Shown in pieces: positions 1-7,784 of a stretch of DNA of 64,000 bases. A program made the translations under genes and the position numbers. Every line of letters begins with the position of its first letter. Within the stretch, counting starts at the first letter, position 1. This stretch comes from Streptococcus sanguinis SK355 (GTDB lineage: Bacteria > Bacillota > Bacilli > Lactobacillales > Streptococcaceae), in NCBI RefSeq assembly GCF_000212855.1, contig NZ_GL890993.1, positions 596,165-660,164 of the forward strand, read 5' to 3'. Under the pieces are notes generated by a model. It saw only the letters and a list, made by a program, of their open reading frames with translations, was not told the origin of the DNA and ran no database searches.

Positions 1-15
1 GTAATAACTTAAGTT

Positions 16-89
16 CGGGAAGTAGCTCAGCTTGGTAGAGTACTTGGTTTGGGACCAAGGTGTCGCAGGTTCGAATCCTGTCTTCCCGA
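16..89 (+). tRNA. tRNA-Pro (TGG)
   Basis: Complete cloverleaf: acceptor CGGGAAG pairs with CTTCCCG, anticodon loop TTTGGGA reads TGG, T-loop TTCGAAT, discriminator A89. CCA is not encoded. It is the first of nine closely packed tRNA genes; the upstream part of the cluster, probably rRNA-linked, lies outside the window. Confidence 0.95.
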
Positions 90-94
90 TAGAT

Positions 95-168
95 GGCGGT
101 GTAGCTCAGCTGGCTAGAGCGTCCGGTTCATACCCGGGAGGTCGGGGGTTCGATCCCCTTCGCCGCTA
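95..168 (+). tRNA. tRNA-Met (CAT), probable elongator
   Basis: Acceptor GGCGGTG pairs with CGCCGCT using G-T wobbles; anticodon loop TTCATAC; T-loop TTCGATC. It lacks the C1:A72 mismatch of an initiator. G4 and G5 in the acceptor differ from the C4-G69/C5-G68 pairs associated with lysidine-modified tRNA-Ile2, so elongator Met is the best reading of this CAT tRNA. Confidence 0.85.
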
Positions 169-181
169 TAATGATCTTGTC

Positions 182-255
182 GGACCTTTAGCTCAGCTGG
201 TTAGAGCTCTCGGCTCATAACCGAGTGGTCGTAGGTTCAAGTCCTACAAGGTCCA
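182..255 (+). tRNA. CAT tRNA, probable tRNA-Ile2 (lysidine) rather than Met
   Basis: Acceptor GGACCTT pairs with AAGGTCC and the anticodon loop CTCATAA reads CAT. The acceptor has C4-G69 and C5-G68, known TilS identity pairs in E. coli tRNA-Ile2. It also follows elongator Met and precedes Ser and fMet, the order I recall from Bacillus clusters. Ile2 is therefore inferred; a plain tRNA-Met call remains possible. Confidence 0.7.
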
Positions 256-267
256 TAGTGTTATCTT

Positions 268-357
268 GGAGGATTACCCAAGTCCGGCTGAAGGGAACGG
301 TCTTGAAAACCGTCAGGCGTGTAAAAGCGTGCGTGGGTTCGAATCCCACATCCTCCT
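268..357 (+). tRNA. tRNA-Ser (TGA)
   Basis: Class II tRNA with a long variable arm (about 316-333). Acceptor GGAGGAT pairs with ATCCTCC, anticodon loop CTTGAAA reads TGA, T-loop TTCGAAT. The discriminator base appears to be T357, whereas the other serine tRNA of this cluster has G. Confidence 0.93.
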
Positions 358-376
358 TAGGGACGAATAGTAATAA

Positions 377-450
<74 letters not shown>

Positions 451-455
451 TAGTT

Positions 456-528
456 GGCTCGGTAGCTCAGTTGGTAGAGCAATGGATTGAAGCTCCATGT
501 GTCGGCGGTTCGATTCCGTCTCGCGCCA
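456..528 (+). tRNA. tRNA-Phe (GAA)
   Basis: Anticodon loop TTGAAGC reads GAA; T-loop TTCGATT; D-arm intact. The acceptor GGCTCGG pairs with TCGCGCC except at position 4-69, where T459 faces C524. A G at 459 would restore a perfect helix. Confidence 0.9.
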
Positions 529-548
529 TACATCATCGTATTGGAAAT

Positions 549-619
549 GCGGGTGTAGTTTAGTGGTAAAACTACAGCCTTCCAAGCTGTTGTCGCGAGT
601 TCGATTCTCGTCACCCGCT
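549..619 (+). tRNA. tRNA-Gly (TCC)
   Basis: Acceptor GCGGGTG pairs with CACCCGC, anticodon loop CTTCCAA reads TCC, T-loop TTCGATT, discriminator T619. Short D-arm as usual for glycine tRNA; 71 nt. Confidence 0.93.
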
Positions 620-652
620 TTGAATGAAAGTTCATACCAAGTTTTCGAACTT

Positions 653-726
<74 letters not shown>

Positions 727-735
727 TTAAATATT

Positions 736-823
736 GGAGAATTACTCAAGAGGCTGAAGAGGACGGTTTGCTAAATCGTTAGGTCGGGTAACCGGCGCGG
801 GGGTTCGAATCCCCCATTCTCCG
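736..823 (+). tRNA. tRNA-Ser (GCT)
   Basis: Class II tRNA with a long variable arm. Acceptor GGAGAAT pairs with ATTCTCC, anticodon loop TTGCTAA reads GCT, T-loop TTCGAAT, discriminator G823. Last tRNA of the cluster, followed at once by a terminator hairpin. Confidence 0.94.
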
Positions 824-828
824 TATGA

Positions 829-862
829 ATAAGGAGTTTAGCATTTGCTATCTCCTTTTCTT
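829..862 (+). terminator. Rho-independent terminator of the tRNA cluster
   Basis: AAGGAG (831-836) pairs with CTCCTT (852-857), and the inner TAGCA/TGCTA pair stacks below a two-base loop. A short T-rich tail follows. It lies where a longer mreC reading frame would begin, which argues against that start. Confidence 0.8.
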
Positions 863-896
863 ATACTTTCTTGTCCTGTTTAGTGAGGTTTTTCTG

Positions 897-1712
897 ATGA
901 ATCGATTTAAAAAGTCTAAGTTTCTGATTTCTTTTTTTGTATTGGTTGTTGCAATGACGATACTCATCTTATCTACCTCTTCTAGTTGGTTTGTATCAAC
1001 TACTTCAAATATTATTTCATTGGTAGATAGACTTGTCAGCTCTCCTTTTACTTTTGTAGCTGATAAAAAAGAAGAAATGTCAGATTTGATGTCTACTTAC
1101 AGAGAGAATCAGCAGCTCAAGAAAAATCTTTATGAGGTTGAGGAAAAGGCTGGGAAGGCAGATTCCTTAGAAGATGAGAATGAGCAGTTGCGACAACTTC
1201 TGGAATTTAAAGAGGCCGATAAAAATCAAATACAAATTGCCAGCGAAGTGATTGCCCGTACGCCAGCATCTTGGAAAAATGAGCTGACTATTGACAAGGG
1301 AGAATCTGATAATGTGACTGATGCTATGTTAGTAGTCGCTAATGGTGGTCTTGTCGGAAGTGTTTCTGAAACTAGTAATCAGTCTAGCTTAGTATCTCTA
1401 CTGACTAACGAGGAAAACTCAACTAAAATTTCTGTTAGAATTCAAACTAAGTCTGGTCCAGTTTATGGGATTATTACTGGTTATGATGAAAAAAACTCTG
1501 CTTATATCATCAGTCAGTTAAATAGTGCTGAAGATATAAAAGAGGGAGATGAGGTTGCAACCAGTGGTTTGGGTGCTTATAATGCAGAAAATATTCCTGT
1601 CGGTAAGGTACTTTCTGTGTCTGAGGCTAAGGATCAGTTAAATAAGGTTGTCCTGGTTAAGCCGGCTGCGGATTTGTCGGATATTCGTGCTGTAATGTTG
1701 GTAGGGAACTGA
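897..1712 (+). CDS. mreC: Rod shape-determining protein MreC
   Basis: 271-aa bitopic membrane protein of the peripheral peptidoglycan synthesis machinery. Residues 1-8 are basic and followed by one membrane segment (about 10-30). A heptad-rich coiled coil of Glu/Lys/Leu follows (about 55-100), then the beta-rich MreC core with the family-typical glycine motifs (VVANGGLVGSV, ISQLNS.EDIKEGDEV). The frame is open from 825, but that extension overlaps the tRNA terminator. ATG 897 has GAGG at 884-887 and gives the normal family length. mreD follows after one base. No mreB is present, as usual in ovoid streptococci. Confidence 0.95.
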   Translation: MNRFKKSKFLISFFVLVVAMTILILSTSSSWFVSTTSNIISLVDRLVSSPFTFVADKKEEMSDLMSTYRENQQLKKNLYEVEEKAGKADSLEDENEQLRQLLEFKEADKNQIQIASEVIARTPASWKNELTIDKGESDNVTDAMLVVANGGLVGSVSETSNQSSLVSLLTNEENSTKISVRIQTKSGPVYGIITGYDEKNSAYIISQLNSAEDIKEGDEVATSGLGAYNAENIPVGKVLSVSEAKDQLNKVVLVKPAADLSDIRAVMLVGN

Positions 1713-1713
1713 T

Positions 1714-2214
1714 ATGAGAGATATTAAAGAACATCTTTTGACTCCTATTATTTTATTTTTTGTTTTATTGATTGATGGGCAGATTTCGACTTTTCTGGCT
1801 AATATTCTGCCTTTACAATGGCATTTAGTCAGTCATTTTATCTTTATTTTCATGCTTTTTGTGTCCATCAACCTCTCTAGAAACTACAATATTCTCTTGT
1901 TTTGCTGTCTGGGGTTGATTTACGATGTTTACTATTTTCATACCATCGGTATTGCTCTTATTCTTTTTCCTCTTTTAAGTCTCTTGGTTTGTCAGTCTAG
2001 TTCGACTATGCTTTTAAATAAATTTACTCGCTTTTTATCTGTTTTGATTCTTGTATTTTTATTTGAATTAACTAGTTTTGCTTTTGCAGTATTTTTGAAT
2101 CTTTCTAGTCTGAATTTACAAGATTTTGTCCTTAGCAGTTTAGTACCGACTATACTCCTCAATAGCTTGATATTCCTCATTTTTCAGCCTATTTTCGAAA
2201 AAATATATTTATGA
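1714..2214 (+). CDS. mreD: Rod shape-determining protein MreD
   Basis: 166-aa, very hydrophobic protein with about five membrane segments and few charged residues, the usual form of streptococcal MreD. It is a partner of MreC in the elongation complex. The start lies two bases after the mreC stop, so the pair is translationally linked. Assignment rests on size, hydrophobic profile and the mreC-mreD-pcsB order; MreD sequences are poorly conserved. Confidence 0.9.
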   Translation: MRDIKEHLLTPIILFFVLLIDGQISTFLANILPLQWHLVSHFIFIFMLFVSINLSRNYNILLFCCLGLIYDVYYFHTIGIALILFPLLSLLVCQSSSTMLLNKFTRFLSVLILVFLFELTSFAFAVFLNLSSLNLQDFVLSSLVPTILLNSLIFLIFQPIFEKIYL

Positions 2215-2231
2215 TAAACAAGAAATAAAAA

Positions 2232-2248
2232 TGTAACAAATGCGTAAC
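2232..2248 (+). promoter_or_regulatory. WalR (VicR)-type box upstream of pcsB
   Basis: TGTAAC, five bases, CGTAAC: a direct repeat one base off the known streptococcal WalR/VicR pattern TGTAAY-N5-TGTAAY. It sits just upstream of the pcsB -10 region, in the -35 zone, as expected for an activator site. pcsB is an established WalRK target in S. pneumoniae. Confidence 0.75.
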
Positions 2249-2266
2249 ATATGATACGGTATTTTC

Positions 2267-2275
2267 TGGTATACT
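2267..2275 (+). promoter_or_regulatory. pcsB extended -10 promoter
   Basis: TGG followed by TATACT (2270-2275) forms an extended -10. No good -35 hexamer is visible, which suits activation from the WalR-type box at 2232-2248. The start codon at 2311 is about 30 bases below the predicted transcription start. Confidence 0.7.
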
Positions 2276-2310
2276 AGATAATGTCTTATAAGAAGGAGTG
2301 TATTATTTTT

Positions 2311-3525
2311 ATGAAGAAAAAACTACTCACATCAATTTTATTGAGTACAGTTATCCTTTCACAAGGAGCTGCACTTGTGAGCGTTAAAGCGGAGACAACT
2401 GATGAAAAGATTGCTGCACAAGACAGCAAGATTAATAGTTTGACAGAGCAACAACAATCAGCTCAGGCACAAGTCAACGAGATTCAAGGCCAAGTATCTG
2501 CTATTCAAAAGCAACAAGAAGAGCTTAAAGCAGAAAACGAAAAATTGTCTGCTGAATCTGCAAGACTTTCTGCTGAGATTGACGAACTGTCTAAAAACAT
2601 CGTAGCTCGTAATGAGTCACTTGCTAATCAAGCGCGCAGTGCCCAAACAAACGGAACTGCTACTAGCTACATCAATACAGTTGTAAATTCTAGCTCTATC
2701 ACAGAAGCTATCTCTCGTGTAGCAGCTATGAGCGAAATCGTTTCAGCAAATAACAAGATGCTGGAACAACAAAAGAAAGATAAAGAAGCAATTGCTGAAA
2801 AGCAAGTTGCGAATAACGAAGCTATCAATACTGTTATTGCCAACCAAGAAAAGTTAGCTGATGATGAACAAACTTTGGCAACAAAACAAGCTGAACTGAA
2901 AGCAGCTCAGGCAAGTCTTGCAGCTGAAAAAGCGACTGCTGAAAACGAAAAGAATTCTCTTCTTGAAGAAAAAGCAGCCGCTGAAAAAGCAGCCGCTGAA
3001 GCAGCGGCCCGTGAAGCAGCTTATAAAGCAGAACAAGAAGCACAACGTCAAGCAGTTGAAGCTTCAGGAAATACTACTCTGCAAGCTCAGGTCCAAGCAG
3101 TTGTTAATTCACCTTCATCATCTGCAGCAGCAGCTCCGGCAGCACCTGCAGTGACTCAATCTGTTGCCCGTGCAAATAGACCAGTTTATAGCTCATCTGC
3201 CTCTTCTTATCCAGTAGGTCAATGTACTTGGGGTGCTAAGACATTAGCTCCTTGGGCTGGTGATTACTGGGGTAATGGTGGACAATGGTCAGCAAGCGCA
3301 GCAGCAGCAGGCTTCCGTGTTGGTTCACAGCCAGAGGTTGGAGCAATTGCATGTTGGACTGACGGTGGATATGGACACGTTGCAGTAGTAACAGCTGTTC
3401 AATCTACTACAAGCATCCAAGTATCAGAAGCAAACTACCTTGGACAACAATCAATCGGTAACTACCGTGGATGGTTTAACCCAACAACTGCACAAGGTAC
3501 AGTTTCATATATCTATCCGAACTAA
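2311..3525 (+). CDS. pcsB: PcsB, secreted CHAP-domain peptidoglycan hydrolase for cell division
   Basis: 404-aa secreted protein. Signal peptide 1-27 (cleavage after VKA), long alpha-helical coiled coil rich in Gln/Glu/Ala (about 30-260), Ala/Pro-rich linker, then a C-terminal CHAP domain (about 300-404) with Cys305 in YPVGQCTWG and His356 in GYGHVAVV. In pneumococcus PcsB splits septal peptidoglycan under FtsEX control (family knowledge). ATG 2311 is preferred over the in-frame ATG at 2281 because AAGGAG (2293-2298) precedes it and the signal peptide begins there. The CHAP domain is about 70% identical by eye to that of the gene at 19782-21737. Confidence 0.95.
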   Translation: MKKKLLTSILLSTVILSQGAALVSVKAETTDEKIAAQDSKINSLTEQQQSAQAQVNEIQGQVSAIQKQQEELKAENEKLSAESARLSAEIDELSKNIVARNESLANQARSAQTNGTATSYINTVVNSSSITEAISRVAAMSEIVSANNKMLEQQKKDKEAIAEKQVANNEAINTVIANQEKLADDEQTLATKQAELKAAQASLAAEKATAENEKNSLLEEKAAAEKAAAEAAAREAAYKAEQEAQRQAVEASGNTTLQAQVQAVVNSPSSSAAAAPAAPAVTQSVARANRPVYSSSASSYPVGQCTWGAKTLAPWAGDYWGNGGQWSASAAAAGFRVGSQPEVGAIACWTDGGYGHVAVVTAVQSTTSIQVSEANYLGQQSIGNYRGWFNPTTAQGTVSYIYPN

Positions 3526-3530
3526 TCAGT

Positions 3531-3555
3531 AAAAAGCGCCTCTGGCGTTTTTTAT
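3531..3555 (+). terminator. Terminator after pcsB
   Basis: AAAAAGCGCC and GGCGTTTTTT form a 10-bp stem (one G-T) with a three-base loop, ending in a T run. Confidence 0.9.
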
Positions 3556-3561
3556 TTTTAA

Positions 3562-3590
3562 TTGAAAAATCAACTGAAAAAAGTTACAAT
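3562..3590 (+). promoter_or_regulatory. prs promoter
   Basis: TTGAAA (3562-3567), 17 bases, TACAAT (3585-3590). The following leader contains the inverted pair TTACAA / TTGTAA about 20 bases apart, of unknown function. Confidence 0.65.
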
Positions 3591-3649
3591 GATAGTTGGG
3601 AAAAGTTGTAATTGGACAATGAAAGACGATTTAGAATCTGGAGGGAATC

Positions 3650-4615
3650 ATGTCTTTTTCTGATTTAAAACTCTTTGCTCTTTCTTCTAATCAAGAATTA
3701 GCGCAGCGTGTTGCTCAAGAGATTGGATTGCCACTTGGGAAATCAACTGTCCGTCAGTTCTCTGATGGAGAAATTCAAGTGAATATTGAAGAATCTATTC
3801 GCGGGAAACACGTCTTTATTTTGCAGTCTACCAGTTCGCCGGTCAATGATAATTTGATGGAAATCTTGATTATGGTAGATGCTTTGAAACGGGCTAGTGC
3901 TGAATCAATCAATGTTGTCATGCCTTACTATGGCTATGCTCGACAGGATCGCAAGGCTAGAGCTCGTGAGCCAATTACATCTAAATTAGTTGCTAATATG
4001 TTGGAAATTGCTGGTGTGGATCGGATGCTGACTATTGACTTGCACGCAGCGCAAATCCAGGGCTTCTTTGACATTCCAGTAGATCACTTGATGGGTGCAC
4101 CTTTGATTGCTGACTACTTTGAGCGCCGTAATATGACAGGGGGCGACTATGTGGTAGTCAGTCCTGACCATGGCGGTGTGAGTCGGGCCCGTAAGTTGGC
4201 GGAATTTCTGAAAACTCCTATTGCGATTATTGATAAGCGTCGCAGTGTGGACAAGATGAATAGCAGCGAAGTCATGAACATTATCGGTAAGGTAGAAGGA
4301 AAAACCTGTATCCTGATTGATGATATGATTGATACAGCGGGAACAATCTGTCATGCAGCTGACGCTTTAGCTGAAGCGGGGGCTGTAGAAGTCTATGCTA
4401 GCTGTACGCATCCAGTCTTGTCTGGTCCGGCTATGGATAATATCCAAAAGTCGGCGATTAAAAAATTGGTTGTGTTGGATACGATTTATCTACCTCAAGA
4501 GCGCTTGATTGATAAGATTGATCAGATTTCCATTGCGCATCTTTTAGGGGAAGCCATTGTCCGTATTCATGAGAAACGGCCGCTGTCACCCTTATTTGAA
4601 ATAGGGAAAAAATAA
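3650..4615 (+). CDS. prs: Ribose-phosphate pyrophosphokinase (PRPP synthase)
   Basis: 321-aa cytoplasmic enzyme that makes PRPP from ribose 5-phosphate and ATP, feeding the purine genes further on. It shows the class I signature: the [11 protein letters not shown] stretch, [12 protein letters not shown] (ATP-binding flexible loop), and the PRPP loop [13 protein letters not shown] near residue 225. Length is normal. ATG 3650 is preceded by a strong GGAGGG. It is monocistronic, between a promoter at 3562 and a terminator at 4629. Confidence 0.97.
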   Translation: MSFSDLKLFALSSNQELAQRVAQEIGLPLGKSTVRQFSDGEIQVNIEESIRGKHVFILQSTSSPVNDNLMEILIMVDALKRASAESINVVMPYYGYARQDRKARAREPITSKLVANMLEIAGVDRMLTIDLHAAQIQGFFDIPVDHLMGAPLIADYFERRNMTGGDYVVVSPDHGGVSRARKLAEFLKTPIAIIDKRRSVDKMNSSEVMNIIGKVEGKTCILIDDMIDTAGTICHAADALAEAGAVEVYASCTHPVLSGPAMDNIQKSAIKKLVVLDTIYLPQERLIDKIDQISIAHLLGEAIVRIHEKRPLSPLFEIGKK

Positions 4616-4628
4616 TCTGATATGTATG

Positions 4629-4658
4629 GCTGGGAAGTTTGATTCCTAGCTTCTTTTT
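4629..4658 (+). terminator. Terminator after prs
   Basis: GCTGGGAA (4629-4636) pairs with TTCCTAGC (4643-4650), loop GTTTGA, then a T-rich tail. The remaining bases to 4826 are AT-rich with no gene visible. Confidence 0.85.
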
Positions 4659-4826
4659 ATTTCATTCCTACTTTTTTGAAAAAATCTAACATCAACTTTG
4701 GAAGACAACTCAAACTACTTGATGTTTCAAATATAAATAAATGACCATTTAAATAGTTGGTAAATTGACAATTTGTCTCATCCCTTGGTATTCTTTGATT
4801 TTAGAAATTTTTATGTAGTAAAATTC

Positions 4827-4855
4827 TTGACTTTTTTTAGAGTTCGAACTATACT
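4827..4855 (+). promoter_or_regulatory. Promoter of the secreted LPKTS protein gene
   Basis: TTGACT (4827-4832), 17 bases, TATACT (4850-4855): near consensus. Downstream, at 4862-4878, the heptamer TAGGTAA occurs twice with a 10-base period, and GTAAC...GTTAC (4875-4889) forms a short inverted repeat; either could be an operator. Confidence 0.75.
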
Positions 4856-4923
4856 TAATAGTAGGTAATATTAGGTAACGGGGAGTTACAATTATTTTTG
4901 AAAAGTAAAGAGGAGATGAGATA

Positions 4924-5493
4924 ATGAAAAAGGTTTTACTTTCAAGTGCTGTAGCCCTTTCTCTTTTTGCGGCTGCTGCACCAGTATTTGCTGAGGGTAC
5001 AGGCAGTCTTTGGGTTAATGACATTGATAATAATGAAGTTCCCCAAGGGAGTACGGACGCAGAATCCAGCAAAGTTATGGATGAACTGCAGGCCTATAGA
5101 GACGCACAATCAGCTCTGGATCAGCAAGTTGCTGAAGCTAAGAAAGCTCCAGTTGGTAAAAGTGCAGTGATGGAGGATCAGGCTGGTAACAAAGTTCTTG
5201 TTATTGGTGAAGGAGAGTCGGCTAATGCAGATCAGTCTTCAGCGACACCGTCTACTACAGATCCATCTACACCGGCTTATTCGGCAGCACCTTACTCCAC
5301 AGCTTCTTCATCAGTTCCGACTTTTCCGGTACCGTCTCAATCTTCGGCGGCATCCTCTTCAGCAGCAGGTAAAAAGAGGACTAAAAAATCAGAAAATAAA
5401 GCAAAAAAAGCTCCGGAAGTAAAAGAAGAAAACAAGGAAAATGAGGAAAATTCTGAAGACAAGTCACTTCCTAAAACAAGTGCAGTCAAATAA
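4924..5493 (+). CDS. Secreted Ser/Pro-rich protein ending in LPKTS, possible sortase partner
   Basis: 189-aa exported protein. Signal peptide 1-23 (cleavage after VFA), a short acidic N-terminal part, a helical stretch, then a low-complexity Ser/Thr/Pro/Ala region (about 100-145) and a Lys/Glu-rich tail. The C-terminus is SLPKTSAVK: LPKTS at 182-186 resembles an LPXTG sorting motif, but only AVK follows. There is no hydrophobic segment or basic tail, so ordinary sortase anchoring is not expected. ATG 4924 has AGAGGAG upstream. A terminator separates it from the sortase gene at 5588. I do not recognise a named family. Confidence 0.8.
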   Translation: MKKVLLSSAVALSLFAAAAPVFAEGTGSLWVNDIDNNEVPQGSTDAESSKVMDELQAYRDAQSALDQQVAEAKKAPVGKSAVMEDQAGNKVLVIGEGESANADQSSATPSTTDPSTPAYSAAPYSTASSSVPTFPVPSQSSAASSSAAGKKRTKKSENKAKKAPEVKEENKENEENSEDKSLPKTSAVK

Positions 5494-5520
5494 TTTTGTC
5501 TTTAATTTGTGCTAACGCCT

Positions 5521-5555
5521 AAATATCACTGAGCCTTCGTTCGGTGATATTTTTT
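5521..5555 (+). terminator. Terminator between the LPKTS protein gene and the sortase gene
   Basis: AAATATCAC (5521-5529) pairs with GTGATATTT (5544-5552), followed by Ts. Some readthrough into the sortase gene is likely because no other clear promoter is seen in the next 30 bases. Confidence 0.85.
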
Positions 5556-5587
5556 ATCAAAAATGAAAAATAAAGGATTTTTAAATT

Positions 5588-6433
5588 ATGCAAGAAAAAG
5601 ATAGGAGTCAAGCTTCGAATAAGAAACAGCTCCTTGTTGTTGGCATCTGCCTCCTGTTGATTGTTCTGGTTATTTTTTCTGTTTTTTATGCTTTCCGTTC
5701 TTCAGGAACAGGCAGTAAGCCTCGAGTTTCGCCTCCCAGCAGGATTGAAACGTCAAGCTCTTCTACAGCAGACTCCAGTCAGACAGAAAAGGATTATTTA
5801 GCGGAGCGTTTTGCTAAACTGAAGGCTGTGAATTTAGAAACGATAGGCTATGTCTATGCTCCTGGTACACAGCTGGATGAGCCAGTGGTGCAAACGAAAG
5901 ATAATGCGACTTATCTGCTGAAGACTTTTGAAGGGAAGCAAGAACCCTATATGGGTGCGGTCTTCATGGATAAAGATAATCATAAAGATTTCAGCGATCG
6001 ACTTACCTGGCTTTTCGGGCATGCTCGGGGCAGCAAGGCAGGAGATCATCGCATGTTTAATGATGTCAACTACTATGATCGTCAGGATTATTTTGACAAA
6101 CATAGGTATGTCGTGATTGAGACTCCTGAGCGTAAGTATTATTATCAAGCTATGGGATTGGTCATCGTGCCGGAAGAGACGGCTTTTTATCGGACGGAGT
6201 TTAAGGACGACGAGGACTTTACAACTCAGCTCAGAAATATCTATGAAGCTGCTCGCACTAAGGATCCTAAGATCCAGATTAAGGCGAGCGACCGGTATTT
6301 AGTTCTCTCAACCTGCCGTGAGGAAGATGACACGATTCGTTCTAACCTTTATTTGCGGCAGATTCCTGATTCAGAACTGCCAGATTTTCTGGCTAAGCAT
6401 GGCAAGGAATTGACCTATACTCCGACTCGTTGA
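5588..6433 (+). CDS. Class B-type sortase
   Basis: 281-aa membrane-anchored transpeptidase. Basic N-terminus, one membrane segment (about 14-35), a Ser-rich linker, then the sortase beta-barrel. Catalytic residues are visible: His145 in FGHARG, Cys243 in LSTC, and Arg251 eight residues later. The order and the long insertion between His and Cys fit class B. Class B sortases usually anchor one or a few substrates encoded nearby; the neighbour ending in LPKTS is the obvious candidate, but its signal is incomplete. I cannot assign the recognition motif from sequence alone. Confidence 0.88.
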   Translation: MQEKDRSQASNKKQLLVVGICLLLIVLVIFSVFYAFRSSGTGSKPRVSPPSRIETSSSSTADSSQTEKDYLAERFAKLKAVNLETIGYVYAPGTQLDEPVVQTKDNATYLLKTFEGKQEPYMGAVFMDKDNHKDFSDRLTWLFGHARGSKAGDHRMFNDVNYYDRQDYFDKHRYVVIETPERKYYYQAMGLVIVPEETAFYRTEFKDDEDFTTQLRNIYEAARTKDPKIQIKASDRYLVLSTCREEDDTIRSNLYLRQIPDSELPDFLAKHGKELTYTPTR

Positions 6434-6495
6434 CTGGTCAGTCACGTGAGATGTGGCTATATCCATTATCTAGCAGTAAAGAATTTTAAGGCAAG

Positions 6496-6531
6496 GAAAA
6501 AGGGACTGAGTGCAAGCTTAGTCCTTTTTTT
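6496..6531 (+). terminator. Terminator after the sortase gene
   Basis: AAAAAGGGACTGAG pairs with CTTAGTCCTTTTT (one bulged G), loop TGCAAG, ending in seven Ts. Confidence 0.88.
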
Positions 6532-6555
6532 GCATAAGAAATCATGTAATAGCTT

Positions 6556-6584
6556 TTGCTATGCTTCTGCATTTATAGTATAAT
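6556..6584 (+). promoter_or_regulatory. Promoter of the aminotransferase-recO-plsX-acpP group
   Basis: TTGCTA (6556-6561), 17 bases, TATAAT (6579-6584). Predicted start about 20 bases before the aminotransferase ATG. Confidence 0.75.
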
Positions 6585-6611
6585 AGTTCTATTGAGCGGC
6601 TGGAGGTATGT

Positions 6612-7784
6612 ATGGATTTAAGTAAGAAATTTAATAAAAACTTAGGAAAAATAGAAATTTCGCTGATTCGTCAGTTTGACCAGTCGATTTCTGCTATTCC
6701 GGGGGTCCTTCGGCTGACCTTGGGAGAGCCGGACTTTACGACACCAGAACATATTAAGGAGGCAGCCAAGGCAGCGATTGATGCCAATCAAAGTCACTAC
6801 ACTGGTATGAGCGGTCTCTTGGAGCTGCGCCAGGCGGCTAGCAGCTTTGTGAAAGAAAAATACAATCTGAACTATCGCCCAGAAGATGAGGTCTTGGTCA
6901 CGATTGGGGCAACAGAGGCTTTGTCGGCTACACTGACAGCCATTTTAGAAGAAGGAGACAAGGTCTTGCTGCCAGCTCCTGCTTATCCAGGCTATGAGCC
7001 CATTGTCAATCTAGTGGGAGCAGAGATTGTCGAGATTGATACAACAGCAAATAATTTTGTCCTTACTCCAGAGATGCTGGAAGCAGCTATTTTAGAACAG
7101 GGCGAGCAGCTAAAAGCGGTCATTCTTAATTATCCAGCCAATCCGACCGGCGTGACTTATTCGCGGGAGCAGATAAAAGCTCTGGTGGATGTCCTAGAAA
7201 AATACCAAGTCTTTGTGGTCTGTGATGAGGTCTATTCTGAACTGACCTATACGGAGCAGGGACATGTCTCCATCGCGGAGTATCTGCCAGATCAAACCAT
7301 TGTCATCAACGGCCTGTCTAAGTCTCATGCCATGACTGGCTGGCGGTTGGGCTTTATCTTTGCTCCAGCAGTTTTCACTGCTCAGCTGATTAAGAGCCAT
7401 CAGTATCTCGTAACAGCGGCCAATACTATGGCTCAGTTTGCCGGCATTGAAGCTCTGACAGTTGGGAAAGATGATGCGGAACCAATGAAATCTGAGTATA
7501 TCCAGCGTCGCGATTATATCATAGAGAAAATGGCAGAGCTAGGCTTTAAGATCATCAAGCCAGATGGGGCTTTTTATATTTTTGCTAAGATACCAGATGG
7601 TTATAATCAAGATTCTTTCGCCTTTCTGCAGGATTTTGCAGAGAAGAAGGCTGTGGCCTTTATCCCGGGGGCGGCTTTTGGTCAATACGGGGAAGGATAT
7701 ATCCGCCTGTCCTACGCGGCTAGTATGGAGACGATTCAAGAAGCCCTGAAGCGCCTCAAGGACTACATGGAGGACTATGCTTAA
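6612..7784 (+). CDS. araT: PLP-dependent class I/II aminotransferase (aromatic aminotransferase type)
   Basis: 390-aa fold-type I PLP enzyme. It shows the NYPANPTG motif (PLP-binding Asn), CDEVY, and the Schiff-base lysine in [15 protein letters not shown] near residue 235, plus the C-terminal RLSYAA arginine that binds the substrate carboxylate. The recO neighbour is conserved in streptococci, where this gene is called aromatic amino acid aminotransferase. The exact substrate is inferred from that context. GGAGG precedes ATG 6612, and the 3' end overlaps recO by 8 bases. Confidence 0.9.
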   Translation: MDLSKKFNKNLGKIEISLIRQFDQSISAIPGVLRLTLGEPDFTTPEHIKEAAKAAIDANQSHYTGMSGLLELRQAASSFVKEKYNLNYRPEDEVLVTIGATEALSATLTAILEEGDKVLLPAPAYPGYEPIVNLVGAEIVEIDTTANNFVLTPEMLEAAILEQGEQLKAVILNYPANPTGVTYSREQIKALVDVLEKYQVFVVCDEVYSELTYTEQGHVSIAEYLPDQTIVINGLSKSHAMTGWRLGFIFAPAVFTAQLIKSHQYLVTAANTMAQFAGIEALTVGKDDAEPMKSEYIQRRDYIIEKMAELGFKIIKPDGAFYIFAKIPDGYNQDSFAFLQDFAEKKAVAFIPGAAFGQYGEGYIRLSYAASMETIQEALKRLKDYMEDYA

